Assembly: GCF_003385955.1 (NCBI RefSeq)
Contig: NZ_QRDW01000003.1
Coordinates: 186,001 to 250,000, forward strand
Reading direction: 5' to 3'
Source of the DNA: Aestuariispira insulae
GTDB lineage: Bacteria; Pseudomonadota; Alphaproteobacteria; UBA8366; Aestuariispiraceae
DNA: 64,000 bases
The position numbers and the translations under genes were made by a program. The notes under the pieces were generated by a model. It was not told where the DNA came from. It ran no database searches and worked only from the letters and a program-made list of their open reading frames with translations. Numbering within the stretch: the stretch's first letter is position 1; each line of letters starts with the position of its first letter. This document shows, piece after piece, positions 7,892 to 17,285 of this stretch.

Positions 7892-9739
7892 CTAGAACCC
7901 ATACCAAAGGGGCGCTATCAGGGAATAGCTCAGCCAGATCAAGAGCGCCAACGGCGTGCCCAGCCTCAGGAAATCACGGAAGGAATAGCGCCCCGGCCCC
8001 ATGACCAGAAGGTTGGTCTGATAGCCGATTGGTGTGCAGAAGGAACAGTTGGCTGCAATCAGGGTGGCAATGGCGAAAATATGCGGATCCAGCCCGGTGG
8101 CGAGCGCGATATGCACCCCGATGGGCGTGAATAGCACGGCGCAGGCATTGTTGCTGATCAGGTTTGTGAAGATCATCACGATCAGGAAATGCACGCTGAG
8201 AAGGACCGCAGGCCCCTGGCCCATCAATAGACCGATGATCACCTTTTCGGCAAGGTAAACAGCGCCGCCGGTCAGTTCTAACGCAGTACCCAGGGCGAGT
8301 GACGTCGCAATGATGAAGACCAGCCGGAAATCGATATTGCGCAAGGCAACACTCAGCCGGATCGAGCCGACCAGAACCATCAGGCCAGCCCCGGCCAGCG
8401 CCGCGATGGCAATCGGCAGGATTTCAGAGATGGCCAGCGCGATCATGGTGCAAAAGATCGCAAGGCTCCGTTTGGCATGAATACGGGCGGGCAGGTCTTT
8501 TTTCGATTGCTGGAGCAGCGCGAGATCAGGATTGTTGCGCAAGGCATCGATCCGTTCGTGGCTGCCATGGAGCAGAAGGATATCGCCGGCCTGCAGGCGG
8601 ATTTCATTGATCGAGGACCGGGCCATATGGGCGCGCCGTTTCAACCCGATCACCAGACAGCGATATTGGTTTTCGAAACGAGTCCCGCGGATGGTGCCGC
8701 CGGTCAGGCGGCTGCCGGGTGTGATCATGGCTTCCACCACCTGTCGGTGGGCCGAGGCCCCTTGCATGCCTTTTGCGTCCGCCGCCTGTTGTTCTTCCGG
8801 GACCAGGCCCAGTTCCAGCAGGCCGGGACTGGTGAGTATCTCCCGGGTGGCGGCGACAACCAGAATGTCGCCCGGTTCAAGCGGGGTCTGGTCAAAAGGT
8901 GGATAAAAACTATCCGGCCCGCGCAGGATCATCAAAACGGTGACATTCGGCAGGTCGCTAAAATGGCCGGACACAGGCTTAGCCCCGATCAGGGCACATC
9001 CCTCGGGCAAATGCAGATGGGCCAGAAATTGTTTCCCGTCAGTGTCGAGCAGGGAACCGCCGGAGACGCTTTCCCGCCCCAACAGCCGGGGCAGGATAAA
9101 CAGCGCATAGCCAAGCCCGATGGCGGCCAGGATCACCGCGATCGGGGTGAATTCAAAGAAATGTAGCGGCTCCATCCCTAATTCGGTCAATGACCGGGAG
9201 ACCAGCAGGTTGGTGGAGGAGCCAATCAATGTGGTCATGCCGCCCAGGATGGAAACGAAACTGAGCGGCATCATCACCTGGCGCAGGCTGTAGGCGGACT
9301 GGCCTGCCAGTGCGATCAGGATCGGGATGAAGATCACCACGACGGGGGTGTTATTGAGAAAGGCCGCAATGGCGCAGACCCCGGTCAAGATCAGCACAAA
9401 AGCCAGCACGGAACGTCCTCGGCTGACCTGGGTAAGGCGGGTGGCCAATTGGTTGAGTGCGCCGGTGGCGACCAGCGCCTGGCCGACAATGATCAGGGAT
9501 AGGACCGTGATCAGCGCCGGATTGGCAAAACCGGCCAACAGCGCATGGGCATCCAGCATATTCGTGCCATCCGGTGCTTTCAGCGGCATCAGATGAAACA
9601 GCGTGATCATGGATGCCAGCGCCAGGACTGAGGAAAGCTCGATCGGCAGCTTTTCCCAGATATAAAGAAGGATGGTGAGGGCAATGAAGAAGAAGGTTGC
9701 CCACATATGAATCAGGGAAACAGTACTGGTTAGCTCCAT
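7892..9739 (-). CDS. SLC13/DASS-type anion permease with two RCK_C domains
   Basis: Sodium-coupled or proton-coupled anion permease of the divalent-anion:Na+ symporter/ArsB-like superfamily, in the inner membrane. The 615 residues give about 5-6 helices, then a soluble insert (~220-400) with two TrkA-C/RCK_C-like domains (CALIGAKPVSG, and LTGGTIRGTRFENQYRCLVI with AGDILLLHGSHERI), then a second helix bundle. Repeated substrate-site signatures are seen: FLNNTPVVVIF with GSSTNLLVS in the first half, and SNNACAVLFTP with YQTNLLVMGPG in the second. The RCK_C pair is typical of putative sulfate, dicarboxylate or potassium-regulated members. The substrate cannot be told from sequence. Confidence 0.9.
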   Translation of the reverse strand: MELTSTVSLIHMWATFFFIALTILLYIWEKLPIELSSVLALASMITLFHLMPLKAPDGTNMLDAHALLAGFANPALITVLSLIIVGQALVATGALNQLATRLTQVSRGRSVLAFVLILTGVCAIAAFLNNTPVVVIFIPILIALAGQSAYSLRQVMMPLSFVSILGGMTTLIGSSTNLLVSRSLTELGMEPLHFFEFTPIAVILAAIGLGYALFILPRLLGRESVSGGSLLDTDGKQFLAHLHLPEGCALIGAKPVSGHFSDLPNVTVLMILRGPDSFYPPFDQTPLEPGDILVVAATREILTSPGLLELGLVPEEQQAADAKGMQGASAHRQVVEAMITPGSRLTGGTIRGTRFENQYRCLVIGLKRRAHMARSSINEIRLQAGDILLLHGSHERIDALRNNPDLALLQQSKKDLPARIHAKRSLAIFCTMIALAISEILPIAIAALAGAGLMVLVGSIRLSVALRNIDFRLVFIIATSLALGTALELTGGAVYLAEKVIIGLLMGQGPAVLLSVHFLIVMIFTNLISNNACAVLFTPIGVHIALATGLDPHIFAIATLIAANCSFCTPIGYQTNLLVMGPGRYSFRDFLRLGTPLALLIWLSYSLIAPLWYGF

Positions 9740-9899
9740 GTCACGCCCATCCGCTTAAGGTTCGGAAAAGCTTATCATCTTTTCTGAAATCCGTGCAGCA
9801 ATCTCATGGGTGGTGACATAAAAATGATCGGCCCGCCGGGAGGGAAAATCCGGCGGGCCGACCCAAGGGCATCGCAAAGCCCAGTGATTAAGTTCCCGT

Positions 9900-11120
9900 T
9901 TACTCCGCTGGCTGGGGTATGGCGCGGCTGTTGCCGATGATCACCTCATTGCCCGGTCTCGGGTCCCGGGGCACGTTAAAGGCAAGCAGCAGTGAAATCA
10001 CCGCCATGCCTGCACCCGCGGCAAAGACCATCCACATGGCTTCATCCGGGAAGGCATGGCCGAAAATGACCGGGATGAAGACTGCCGGAATATGGTTGAT
10101 CGAGAAGCTGACACCAGCGGTGGAGGCAATATCTTTCGGATCCGCGATCTTCTGAAGATAGCTTTTCTGCGCAATGGCAAAAGAGAAGAACAGATGATCC
10201 AGTACGTATAGAACCGCGCCCATCCAGGCCTCTGTCGCCAGGGCGTAACCGGAAAAGACCAGGATCAGACCGACATATTCCCAGATGAGCGCCCGGCGTT
10301 CGCCCCATTTGGCGATGAAACGGCCGATCTTGGGGGCCAGCCAGAAGTTGAAAGCCTGGTTGATCAGGTAAAGCATGGTTATTTCGGCAACGGAATAATC
10401 AAACTTGACCACCATCATGAAACCGGCGAAGGCGACAAAGATCTGCCGGCGTGCGCCGCCCATGAAGGTGAGCGCGTAGAACAGCCAATAGCGTTTGCGC
10501 ACAATCATCTTCTTATGCTGGACCTCTTTTGCCTGATAACTGGGGAAGGCAAAAATCACGAATAAAACCAATAAAATGGTCATGGCGCCACCGGCCACAT
10601 AAACCCATTCGTAATCCAGCCCGAAGAAGGTCATCACCAGCCAGATCACCGCATAGGCAACAATCGAGGCGATGGAGCGCGCCGAGATCTGACGCCCCAT
10701 GGAGATGGGGGCCTGTTCCTTGTCGACCCATTGCAGGGTCAGGGACATCTGCACCGTTTCATAATAGTGGAAGCCGACCGACATGATCACGGTGGTCACA
10801 TAAAGGCCAAAGGCACTGGGGAAAAAACCGGTGACCAGAACGCCCAGCCCCAGCAGGATCAACGCCATCAACCCAAAGGTCCGTTCCTTCAGGAACAATA
10901 GGAACAGGAGCGAGCTGACCACCAGCAGGCCCGGGATTTCCCGGACAGACTGCAAAATGCCGATCTCGGCCAGGCCGAAATCAGCTTTTTCCACCACAAA
11001 GTTATTCAAAAGGCTCATCCATGTGGCAAAGGAGAGCGGCATGGCAGCGGATAGTATGATCAGACAGCCTTCCGGCGTCCGCCAGACCTCCGGCTTCAGA
11101 TAATGCGAGAGCGGTTTCAT
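9900..11120 (-). CDS. MFS transporter
   Basis: Major facilitator superfamily permease in the inner membrane, about 12 helices in 406 residues. The frame is open to 11165, but the ATG at 11120 (MKPLSHYLKPEVW) has a purine-rich site (GGAAACGGG) upstream and is preferred. Features include the first helix MPLSFATWMSLLNNF, an interior loop after helix 6-7 with basic residues (QAKEVQHKKMIVRKRYW) and GRFIAKWGERRALIW, equivalent to the cytoplasmic motif A. No substrate signature is recognised. It is divergent from the AraC regulator at 11206, which may control it. Confidence 0.88.
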   Translation of the reverse strand: MKPLSHYLKPEVWRTPEGCLIILSAAMPLSFATWMSLLNNFVVEKADFGLAEIGILQSVREIPGLLVVSSLLFLLFLKERTFGLMALILLGLGVLVTGFFPSAFGLYVTTVIMSVGFHYYETVQMSLTLQWVDKEQAPISMGRQISARSIASIVAYAVIWLVMTFFGLDYEWVYVAGGAMTILLVLFVIFAFPSYQAKEVQHKKMIVRKRYWLFYALTFMGGARRQIFVAFAGFMMVVKFDYSVAEITMLYLINQAFNFWLAPKIGRFIAKWGERRALIWEYVGLILVFSGYALATEAWMGAVLYVLDHLFFSFAIAQKSYLQKIADPKDIASTAGVSFSINHIPAVFIPVIFGHAFPDEAMWMVFAAGAGMAVISLLLAFNVPRDPRPGNEVIIGNSRAIPQPAE

Positions 11121-11205
11121 AAAAGCCCGTTTCCATCTTCTTCTGTTTTGTGATTGGCCCCACAATAGGGATGGCAGGCGCGGCTGTCTCGCGCTATCAT
11201 GCCAT

Positions 11206-12045
11206 ATGATGTCGACAAACGGACAAAAAACTAAGTTGATTCCGGAAGACCCGCCGGCCGGTTCCGATGTGCCGCTGGTCTCACTGCCGCAGGATTCCCA
11301 GCATGCGATGGCCCGTCCGGTCCGGGTACGCGCCAGTGATATGCGCCCGGGCCGCCGTGTCCTGCCGCACAGTCATGAATGGTGTCAGCTCGCCTATGCA
11401 TCGGAAGGGGTGCTGGCGGTTTATACCAGCCAGGGCAGCTGGGTGGTGCCGCCGGAACGCGCGGTCTGGATCCCGGCCCGCACCGATCACGAGGTCTATG
11501 CCCCTCATGGGGCCAAGTTTCGCAGCCTGCATCTGGATACCGATTTTGCCCGGGGCATGCCGGAAAGCTGTTGTGTGCTGACCGTTTCCACCTTGTTAAA
11601 GGAGCTTCTGATCCATGCCGCTTCGATCCGCGAGGATTATGATACCGAAGGTGAGGATGGCCGCCTGATGCAGGTGATCATGGACCAGATCCTGGCCGCG
11701 CCGACCGTGCCGCTGCATCTGCCCATGCCCCAGGATGCCAGGCTGCGCCGGATCACGGAGGCGCTGGTTGAAAATCCGGGTGACAATCGCAGTCTGGAGG
11801 AAATGGCCGGGATCAGCGGTGCTTCCAGCCGCACCTTGGCCAGGCTTTTTACCAAAGAGCTTGGGGTGACCTTCCGACAATGGCGCCAGCAATGTCGGTT
11901 GATGGCCTCGATGGAACGCCTGGCATTGGGCGAGCCGGTCACCAATGTGGCGCTGGACCTGGGCTATGACAGCCCCAGCGCCTTTATCGCCATGTTCAAA
12001 CGCACGCTTGGCAAACCGCCGACGGCGTATTTTGGGGGGAAATGA
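11206..12045 (+). CDS. AraC family transcriptional regulator
   Basis: One-component regulator: an N-terminal cupin-like sensor domain (HSHEWCQLAYASEGVLAVY, then VPPERAVWIPARTDHEVY) and a C-terminal double helix-turn-helix (RSLEEMAGISGASSRTLARL and GEPVTNVALDLGYDSPSAFI, ending MFKRTLGKPPTAYF). The 279 residues match the AraC subgroup with RmlC-type sensors. Tandem ATGs at 11206 and 11209 have no clear Shine-Dalgarno. Being divergent from the MFS gene with an ~85-base gap suggests it regulates that transporter. Ligand unknown. Confidence 0.92.
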   Translation: MMSTNGQKTKLIPEDPPAGSDVPLVSLPQDSQHAMARPVRVRASDMRPGRRVLPHSHEWCQLAYASEGVLAVYTSQGSWVVPPERAVWIPARTDHEVYAPHGAKFRSLHLDTDFARGMPESCCVLTVSTLLKELLIHAASIREDYDTEGEDGRLMQVIMDQILAAPTVPLHLPMPQDARLRRITEALVENPGDNRSLEEMAGISGASSRTLARLFTKELGVTFRQWRQQCRLMASMERLALGEPVTNVALDLGYDSPSAFIAMFKRTLGKPPTAYFGGK

Positions 12046-12073
12046 AAAAGCGCGGGAAAACTATCCCGCGCTT
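12044..12073 (-). terminator. rho-independent terminator of trpS
   Basis: A perfect 10-bp stem (12048-12057 with 12064-12073, AAGCGCGGGA/TCCCGCGCTT) with a 6-base loop. On the minus strand it is followed by TTTTTCATTT. It lies downstream of trpS and overlaps the end of the convergent AraC gene, so it may also stop that transcript. Confidence 0.85.
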
Positions 12074-12098
12074 CTTGGTTTCTGCCTTGATCCGGCTT

Positions 12099-13136
12099 TT
12101 ACTCAGGCCGGACAAATCCGATGATGTCATAGACATCCTGCATAATCGGCTGGGTGATTTTCCGGGCGTCTTCGCCGCCTTTGCACAAGATACCGTCCAG
12201 ATGGGCCGGATCGGCCATCAGTCGTTTCATCTCATCCCCGATCGGACCCAGGACGGAGACTGCCAGATCGGTCAGGTCGGTCTTGAAATCCTTGAACTGT
12301 TTTCCGCCGACCGCTTTCAGCGTTTCTTCCATGGTCAAATCGGACAGTGCGCCGTAAATACCGATCAGGTTCTTGGCTTCCGGGCGGTCTTCCAAGCCCT
12401 CTGCCTCGGTCGGCAGCGGTTCCGGATCGGTTTTGGCCTTGCGCAGTTTCTGGGCGATTTCGTCCGGGCCGTCGGCCACATTGATGCGGCTATATTCGGA
12501 CGGGTCGGATTTGGACATTTTCTTGGTGCCGTCGCGCAAGGACATGATCCGGGCGGCGGTATCCATGATCACCGGTTCCGGCAGCGGGAAGAAATCTTCC
12601 GCTTCGAAATCATTGTTGAACTTGGTGGCAATGTCGCGGGTCAGTTCCAGATGCTGTTTCTGATCCTCGCCGACCGGCACATGGGTCGCCCGGTAGGCCA
12701 GGATGTCCGCCGCCATCAGGTTCGGATAGACAAACAGGCCGGTCGAGGCATTCTCCCGGTTCTTGCCCGCCTTTTCCTTGAACTGGGTCATCCGGTTCAA
12801 CCAGCCCATGCGCGCGACACAGTTGAAGATCCAGGCCAGTTCCGCATGAGAGTGGTTCTGCGACTGGTTGAAAAGAATGTTCTTTTCCGGGTCAATGCCG
12901 CAGGCAATATAGGCTGCGGTGACTTCCCGGATCGAGTTTTTCAATTCAACCGGATCCTGCTTGATGGTGATGGCATGCATGTCGACCACGCAAAAGACGC
13001 ATTCATAATCCGCCTGCAGGCGCACCCAGTTGCGGATCGCACCCAGATAGTTGCCCAGATGCAGATTGCCCGTGGGCTGGACGCCGGAAAAGATGCGGTT
13101 GGTCGGGGTCGGACCGGATTTGTAAGTCCCGTTCAT
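12099..13136 (-). CDS. trpS: tryptophanyl-tRNA synthetase
   Basis: Class I aminoacyl-tRNA synthetase charging tRNA-Trp. From the ATG at 13136, which follows AGGGAG by 10 bases, it has 345 residues, the normal size; the frame is open further upstream without similarity. The HIGH-type motif PTGNLHLGN (21-29) and KMSKS (206-210) are present, with the tryptophan pocket segment [10 protein letters not shown] terminator separates it from trxA upstream, so it probably has its own promoter in 13137-13240. Confidence 0.97.
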   Translation of the reverse strand: MNGTYKSGPTPTNRIFSGVQPTGNLHLGNYLGAIRNWVRLQADYECVFCVVDMHAITIKQDPVELKNSIREVTAAYIACGIDPEKNILFNQSQNHSHAELAWIFNCVARMGWLNRMTQFKEKAGKNRENASTGLFVYPNLMAADILAYRATHVPVGEDQKQHLELTRDIATKFNNDFEAEDFFPLPEPVIMDTAARIMSLRDGTKKMSKSDPSEYSRINVADGPDEIAQKLRKAKTDPEPLPTEAEGLEDRPEAKNLIGIYGALSDLTMEETLKAVGGKQFKDFKTDLTDLAVSVLGPIGDEMKRLMADPAHLDGILCKGGEDARKITQPIMQDVYDIIGFVRPE

Positions 13137-13241
13137 GGGGTTTGGACTCCCTGATGGGTTAAAGTCAAAATGGTTAAACCGCCTTGGACAGCGGCCGGTT
13201 GGGGTTATGGCCGGTAAATGATGGCCGGTCAAAAGAATAAA

Positions 13242-13271
13242 AGAGCCCCGCCCGTTTCCGGGCGAGGCTCT
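13242..13271 (-). terminator. rho-independent terminator after trxA
   Basis: A 13-bp stem with one mismatch (13242-13254 with 13259-13271, AGAGCCCCGCCCG/CGGGCGAGGCTCT) and a TTTC loop. On the minus strand it is followed by TTTTATTCTTTT. It ends transcription of the addB-addA-trxA direction before trpS. Confidence 0.88.
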
Positions 13272-13296
13272 CAACAATAAGCTTTAATCCCGGATC

Positions 13297-13617
13297 TTAG
13301 ATCGAGGATTCAACCCACTGTTCCAGTTGGCTTTTCGGCATAGCACCCACTTTGGTCGCCACAACCTGGCCATCCTTAAACAGCATCAGGGTCGGGATGC
13401 CGCGCACGCCGAATTTGGTCGGTGTGTTCGGGTTTTCATCGATATTCAGTTTGGCCACGGTGACCTTGTCACCCATGCTGGCGGCCAGTTCGTCCAGAGC
13501 CGGCGCGATCATCTTACAAGGACCGCACCATTCTGCCCAATAGTCCACCAGTACCGGTTTGTCGGAATCGAGGACGGCGCTCTCAAAATCGTCGTCAGTC
13601 ACTTTAACGGTGGTCAT
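13297..13617 (-). CDS. trxA: thioredoxin
   Basis: Cytoplasmic dithiol-disulfide oxidoreductase. The active site WCGPC (Cys31, Cys34) and the cis-proline segment [12 protein letters not shown] are intact in 106 residues. The ATG at 13617 follows AAGGAT by about 9 bases and is preferred to the upstream in-frame start at 13635. The position after addA is typical of alphaproteobacteria. Confidence 0.97.
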   Translation of the reverse strand: MTTVKVTDDDFESAVLDSDKPVLVDYWAEWCGPCKMIAPALDELAASMGDKVTVAKLNIDENPNTPTKFGVRGIPTLMLFKDGQVVATKVGAMPKSQLEQWVESSI

Positions 13618-13763
13618 AAATTTAATCCTTACCAAGTTGCGGCCCTAAACGGTATTGCCTGCGCCTGGGCCTTAAGGGGCGATAGCGGTGATCACCCCGA
13701 TGAATTCTGTTCTAGGGTGACGGAGTGTTTCCGTCGGAACCTCGATTGAATCTAGGTATGGTT

Positions 13764-16700
13764 TCACGCGCGGTCAAGATGCACATCATCTAGGAACATC
13801 AACTTTGGTCCTTCCGTCCAGATCAGTGCGCATCGAACCGGCCTGTCCGGGTAAAGCTGGCGCAGCACATCCCGATAGGCCGCCATCTGTTTCATATAGG
13901 CTTTCGGCACCTTGTCCGGATCCATGGGGCTGGGGCGCAAGGTCTTGAAATCCAGAATAATTACCTGGTCGTCGGTGACCAGAAGCCGGTCAACCTGGCC
14001 GGAGATTACCTGGGGTGAAAACAGGTCTTTTTTCACCATGCCGACGATGGGTACCTCGGCCCGGCTGCCGGGGCCAAAGGCGGGTGCCAGTTGGGGGTGG
14101 GTCAAAACTCTTGTGACCTCCCGTCCAATCTCATCCGCCTGGGGCGCGTCCAGACCATGGCCGGGCAGTGCCAGGAAACGACGCGCGGCCTCTTCCCGCT
14201 GCTCCGGGGGCAGATCCGGCAGGGTCTGCAACAGCCGGTGGACCAGGATCCCGCGCCGGTAGCGTCCGGTGCTCTGCTGGCCAAGGGGGGATCGGGCCGG
14301 CGGGTCTTCCTCTTCCGGCGCGCTGGGCGCAAGCGGACGCGGTGGCACCGGTTCAGCCGACGGCTTGCCACGTACCCAGTCCGGCAGACTGGCGACTGCT
14401 GTCGGGGTGGTCGCCACCGTTTCTTCCCTTGTCACCGGCTGCTCTTGTGCGTTTTCGAGGATCAGCATCTCACCGGCCCATCCGTCGGGATCGAGCGTGC
14501 GATTGTCAAAGTCAACGGCCTGCCCTTCTGTGGACAGCCCTTCCCGGACCAGATTATACCAACAATCATCGCGGGGTTTGCGGGCACCCGCCGCGCCACA
14601 GACGATCAGTCGGTCCTCGGCCCGGGTCAGGGCGACATAGAGCAACCGGCGGTATTCCTGATCCTGTTTGAGCGAGGCCATCAGACGTGCGTTGCGCCCT
14701 TCCCGCTCCATGGTCATGGTATTCGCCACCCAGAGCGGCAGTTCCGCTTTCAAGGCGTCTTCCTTGAGCCAATAAAGCTGCGCGCCCCGGCCCGGCTCCG
14801 GTTTCGAGGTGCTGTCCGGCAGGATGACCACCGGGGCCTGCAGCCCTTTGGCACCATGCACGGTCATAATCCGCACTTCATCACGTCCGGCGGCCTCCAA
14901 ATCGCGCTTGATCTGGGCCTCGCCTGCGGCGAACCAATGCAGGAAGCCTTCCAGCGAGGGGGTATTGCCCTGCTCATAATTCAGGGTCATGGAGAGAAAT
15001 TCCTCCAGTGGGTCTTCCGCCTCGACACCTAGCCTGGCGATCATGGCCTCGCGGCCGGTGAGGGTCCGGGTCTCCTGCCGGTCCAACGCTGGACAGGGGG
15101 CCGCCAGCAGGCCGCCGATCAGCTCAAAGGGCCGCATCCGGTCCATGCGACGGCGCAGGCTGCGCAGCCATTGGCAGGCGGCCTCGAACCGCGGATCATC
15201 GCCGCGTGCGCCATTCAGGCGCTGCCACAGGCTTTCCTGGCGGTTATAGGCCAGGGTGAACAAATCATCGTCTGTCAGGCCGACCAGGGGGGATTTCAAC
15301 ACGGTCGCCAGCGAGAGGTCGTCGCCCGGCATCAGCAGGAATTTGGCCAGCACCACCAAATCCATGACGGCGATTTGCTCCGAGAGGATCATCCGGTCGG
15401 CCCCGGCCACCGGCACCTGCCGGTTTTTGAGCGCGCGCACAAGCATATCGACGAAAGCGGATCTTTGGCGTACCAGGATCATGATATCGCCCGCGCGCAT
15501 GGCCCTGCCCTGCGCCGGCAGCGGCTCACGGCCGATCCAATTGGCAATTTGGGCGGCCAGTAGATTGGCCAGCCGCTGTTTCGGGATCCGCTCCACCTCG
15601 CTTTCCAGCGGCAAGGTCCAGGGGTCGGGATCGGCGGCCTTTTCCGCCTCGATCAATGGCCAGACCTCAACCCGGCCTGCCTGCCCCTGCCGCCAGGCCT
15701 GATGGCGCACGGTTTCGGTCCGCTCCACCAGGCCGTCTTTGGCAAAGTCGGCGGCAAAAACCAGATCGACGGCCCTCAATACTGCGGGTGTCGAGCGGAA
15801 GGAGACATCCATCGGCACCATGTCCCAGACCTGCATGGCCTGTTTCACCCGCTCTTCGAAATGCAGGCGCATGTGATGGAATTCCGCCGGGTCAGCGCGC
15901 TGGAAACTGTAGATTGACTGTTTGACATCTCCGACTGCAAAAACGGTGCGCGCGCCGGTCTCGTCGTCATCATGGGCACCGTCGCCGGTGAAAAACTCTT
16001 CCGCCAGCGCGCCGACCACCTGCCATTGCTCGGGGTTGGTGTCCTGGGCCTCGTCAATCAGGATATGATCCAGCCCGCCATCCAGCTTGAACAATACCCA
16101 GGCGACAGCATCACTGCCCCCGGTCAGGAGATCCCTGGATTTTAGGATCAGATCGTCAAAATCCAGCGTGTCCCGGCTGTCTTTTTCCGCCTCATAGGCT
16201 TCCAGGATCGCCGCGCCCAGACGTAACAGCCCGGCGCTGGCCCCGGCGGTGATCTGCCGCTTGATTTTTTCCAGCACCCGTTCCTGGCGCTGCTGCTCCT
16301 TTTCCAGCACATCCAAAAGATCGGGCCGGTCCTCGCGCAACTTTTTGACCATCAGGTCCTTGACCGGCTCCAGATCGGTTTTTTTCAGGAAGGCCAACCG
16401 GTAATCCTCGAAGCTGGCGATCCGGCCCGCCAGGTCTGTTTCCAGCCAGCTTGCGATCAGATCACCTCTGGCCTGATCCCGGCTGCCGCTGCTGGCAATC
16501 AGCGCTTCACAGCTTGCTCGCAAACCATCCCGGTCAAAGGCCCCCTCTTCACAGGCCTGGCGGATCACATCTCCTTCCTCCAGATCCGGGGCCGCGCCGA
16601 TCCTGGCAAAAAGCCTGGCAGCGGCGGCATTGATGCTGCCGGTTGCGTTAATCAGGCGGCGGATGCGGCCTCGTTCGGTGGTCAGGATCTGCATCAGCTC

Positions 16701-17285
16701 GCCAAACCGGTCTTCGGCGGCGCGTCTGGTGACTTGAAACAGGGCATTGCCTAGGGCCTGGTCGGTGCGTGCCCGGCGTAGCACCAGATCACGCGCCCGG
16801 GCCATCATTTCCAGTGCGCTGCGATCATCCAGTACCTGGAAATTGGGCGGCACGCCTGCCTCCAGCGGAAATCGGCCCAACAGCGACTGACAGAAGGAAT
16901 GCACGGTCTGGATCTTCAAGCCGCCCGGCGTATCAAGCACGCGGGCAAAAAGCTGGCGGGCCAGCACCACGGTGGCCTTATCCGGTTCGCGGCCTAGAAG
17001 CTGGGTTAGGTCAGCGACCAGTTTATCTTCATCCTCTGTCGCCCAAACACCCAATAACCGATTGATACGGTTTGACATTTCCGCCGCCGCGGCTTTGGTG
17101 AAAGTGATGCAGAGAATACGTTCCGGCCGAGTGCCGGTCAGCAATAGGGAGAGCACTCGGTCGGTCAAAACCTTGGTTTTGCCGCTGCCCGCGCTGGCGG
17201 ACACCCAAACGGAATGGCCGGGATTGGAAGCGCGCCGCTGAATTATGTTCGGATCCGTAATGAACTGGGAGAGGTTATCGGTCAT
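13764..17285 (-). CDS. addA: double-strand break repair helicase-nuclease AddA
   Basis: Helicase-nuclease subunit of the AddAB complex, which resects double-strand breaks to load RecA. The 1173 residues include a UvrD-type helicase with Walker A SASAGSGKT (29-37), Walker B ILIDEAQDTNPEQW, a glutamine-binding arginine region (VGDVKQSIYSFQRAD) and motif VI RRLLYVALTRAEDRLIV. A C-terminal PD-(D/E)XK nuclease has SGQVDRLLVTDDQVIILDFK followed by YMKQMAAYRD. The start overlaps the addB stop by ATGA, so the two are translationally coupled. Confidence 0.96.
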   Translation of the reverse strand: MTDNLSQFITDPNIIQRRASNPGHSVWVSASAGSGKTKVLTDRVLSLLLTGTRPERILCITFTKAAAAEMSNRINRLLGVWATEDEDKLVADLTQLLGREPDKATVVLARQLFARVLDTPGGLKIQTVHSFCQSLLGRFPLEAGVPPNFQVLDDRSALEMMARARDLVLRRARTDQALGNALFQVTRRAAEDRFGELMQILTTERGRIRRLINATGSINAAAARLFARIGAAPDLEEGDVIRQACEEGAFDRDGLRASCEALIASSGSRDQARGDLIASWLETDLAGRIASFEDYRLAFLKKTDLEPVKDLMVKKLREDRPDLLDVLEKEQQRQERVLEKIKRQITAGASAGLLRLGAAILEAYEAEKDSRDTLDFDDLILKSRDLLTGGSDAVAWVLFKLDGGLDHILIDEAQDTNPEQWQVVGALAEEFFTGDGAHDDDETGARTVFAVGDVKQSIYSFQRADPAEFHHMRLHFEERVKQAMQVWDMVPMDVSFRSTPAVLRAVDLVFAADFAKDGLVERTETVRHQAWRQGQAGRVEVWPLIEAEKAADPDPWTLPLESEVERIPKQRLANLLAAQIANWIGREPLPAQGRAMRAGDIMILVRQRSAFVDMLVRALKNRQVPVAGADRMILSEQIAVMDLVVLAKFLLMPGDDLSLATVLKSPLVGLTDDDLFTLAYNRQESLWQRLNGARGDDPRFEAACQWLRSLRRRMDRMRPFELIGGLLAAPCPALDRQETRTLTGREAMIARLGVEAEDPLEEFLSMTLNYEQGNTPSLEGFLHWFAAGEAQIKRDLEAAGRDEVRIMTVHGAKGLQAPVVILPDSTSKPEPGRGAQLYWLKEDALKAELPLWVANTMTMEREGRNARLMASLKQDQEYRRLLYVALTRAEDRLIVCGAAGARKPRDDCWYNLVREGLSTEGQAVDFDNRTLDPDGWAGEMLILENAQEQPVTREETVATTPTAVASLPDWVRGKPSAEPVPPRPLAPSAPEEEDPPARSPLGQQSTGRYRRGILVHRLLQTLPDLPPEQREEAARRFLALPGHGLDAPQADEIGREVTRVLTHPQLAPAFGPGSRAEVPIVGMVKKDLFSPQVISGQVDRLLVTDDQVIILDFKTLRPSPMDPDKVPKAYMKQMAAYRDVLRQLYPDRPVRCALIWTEGPKLMFLDDVHLDRA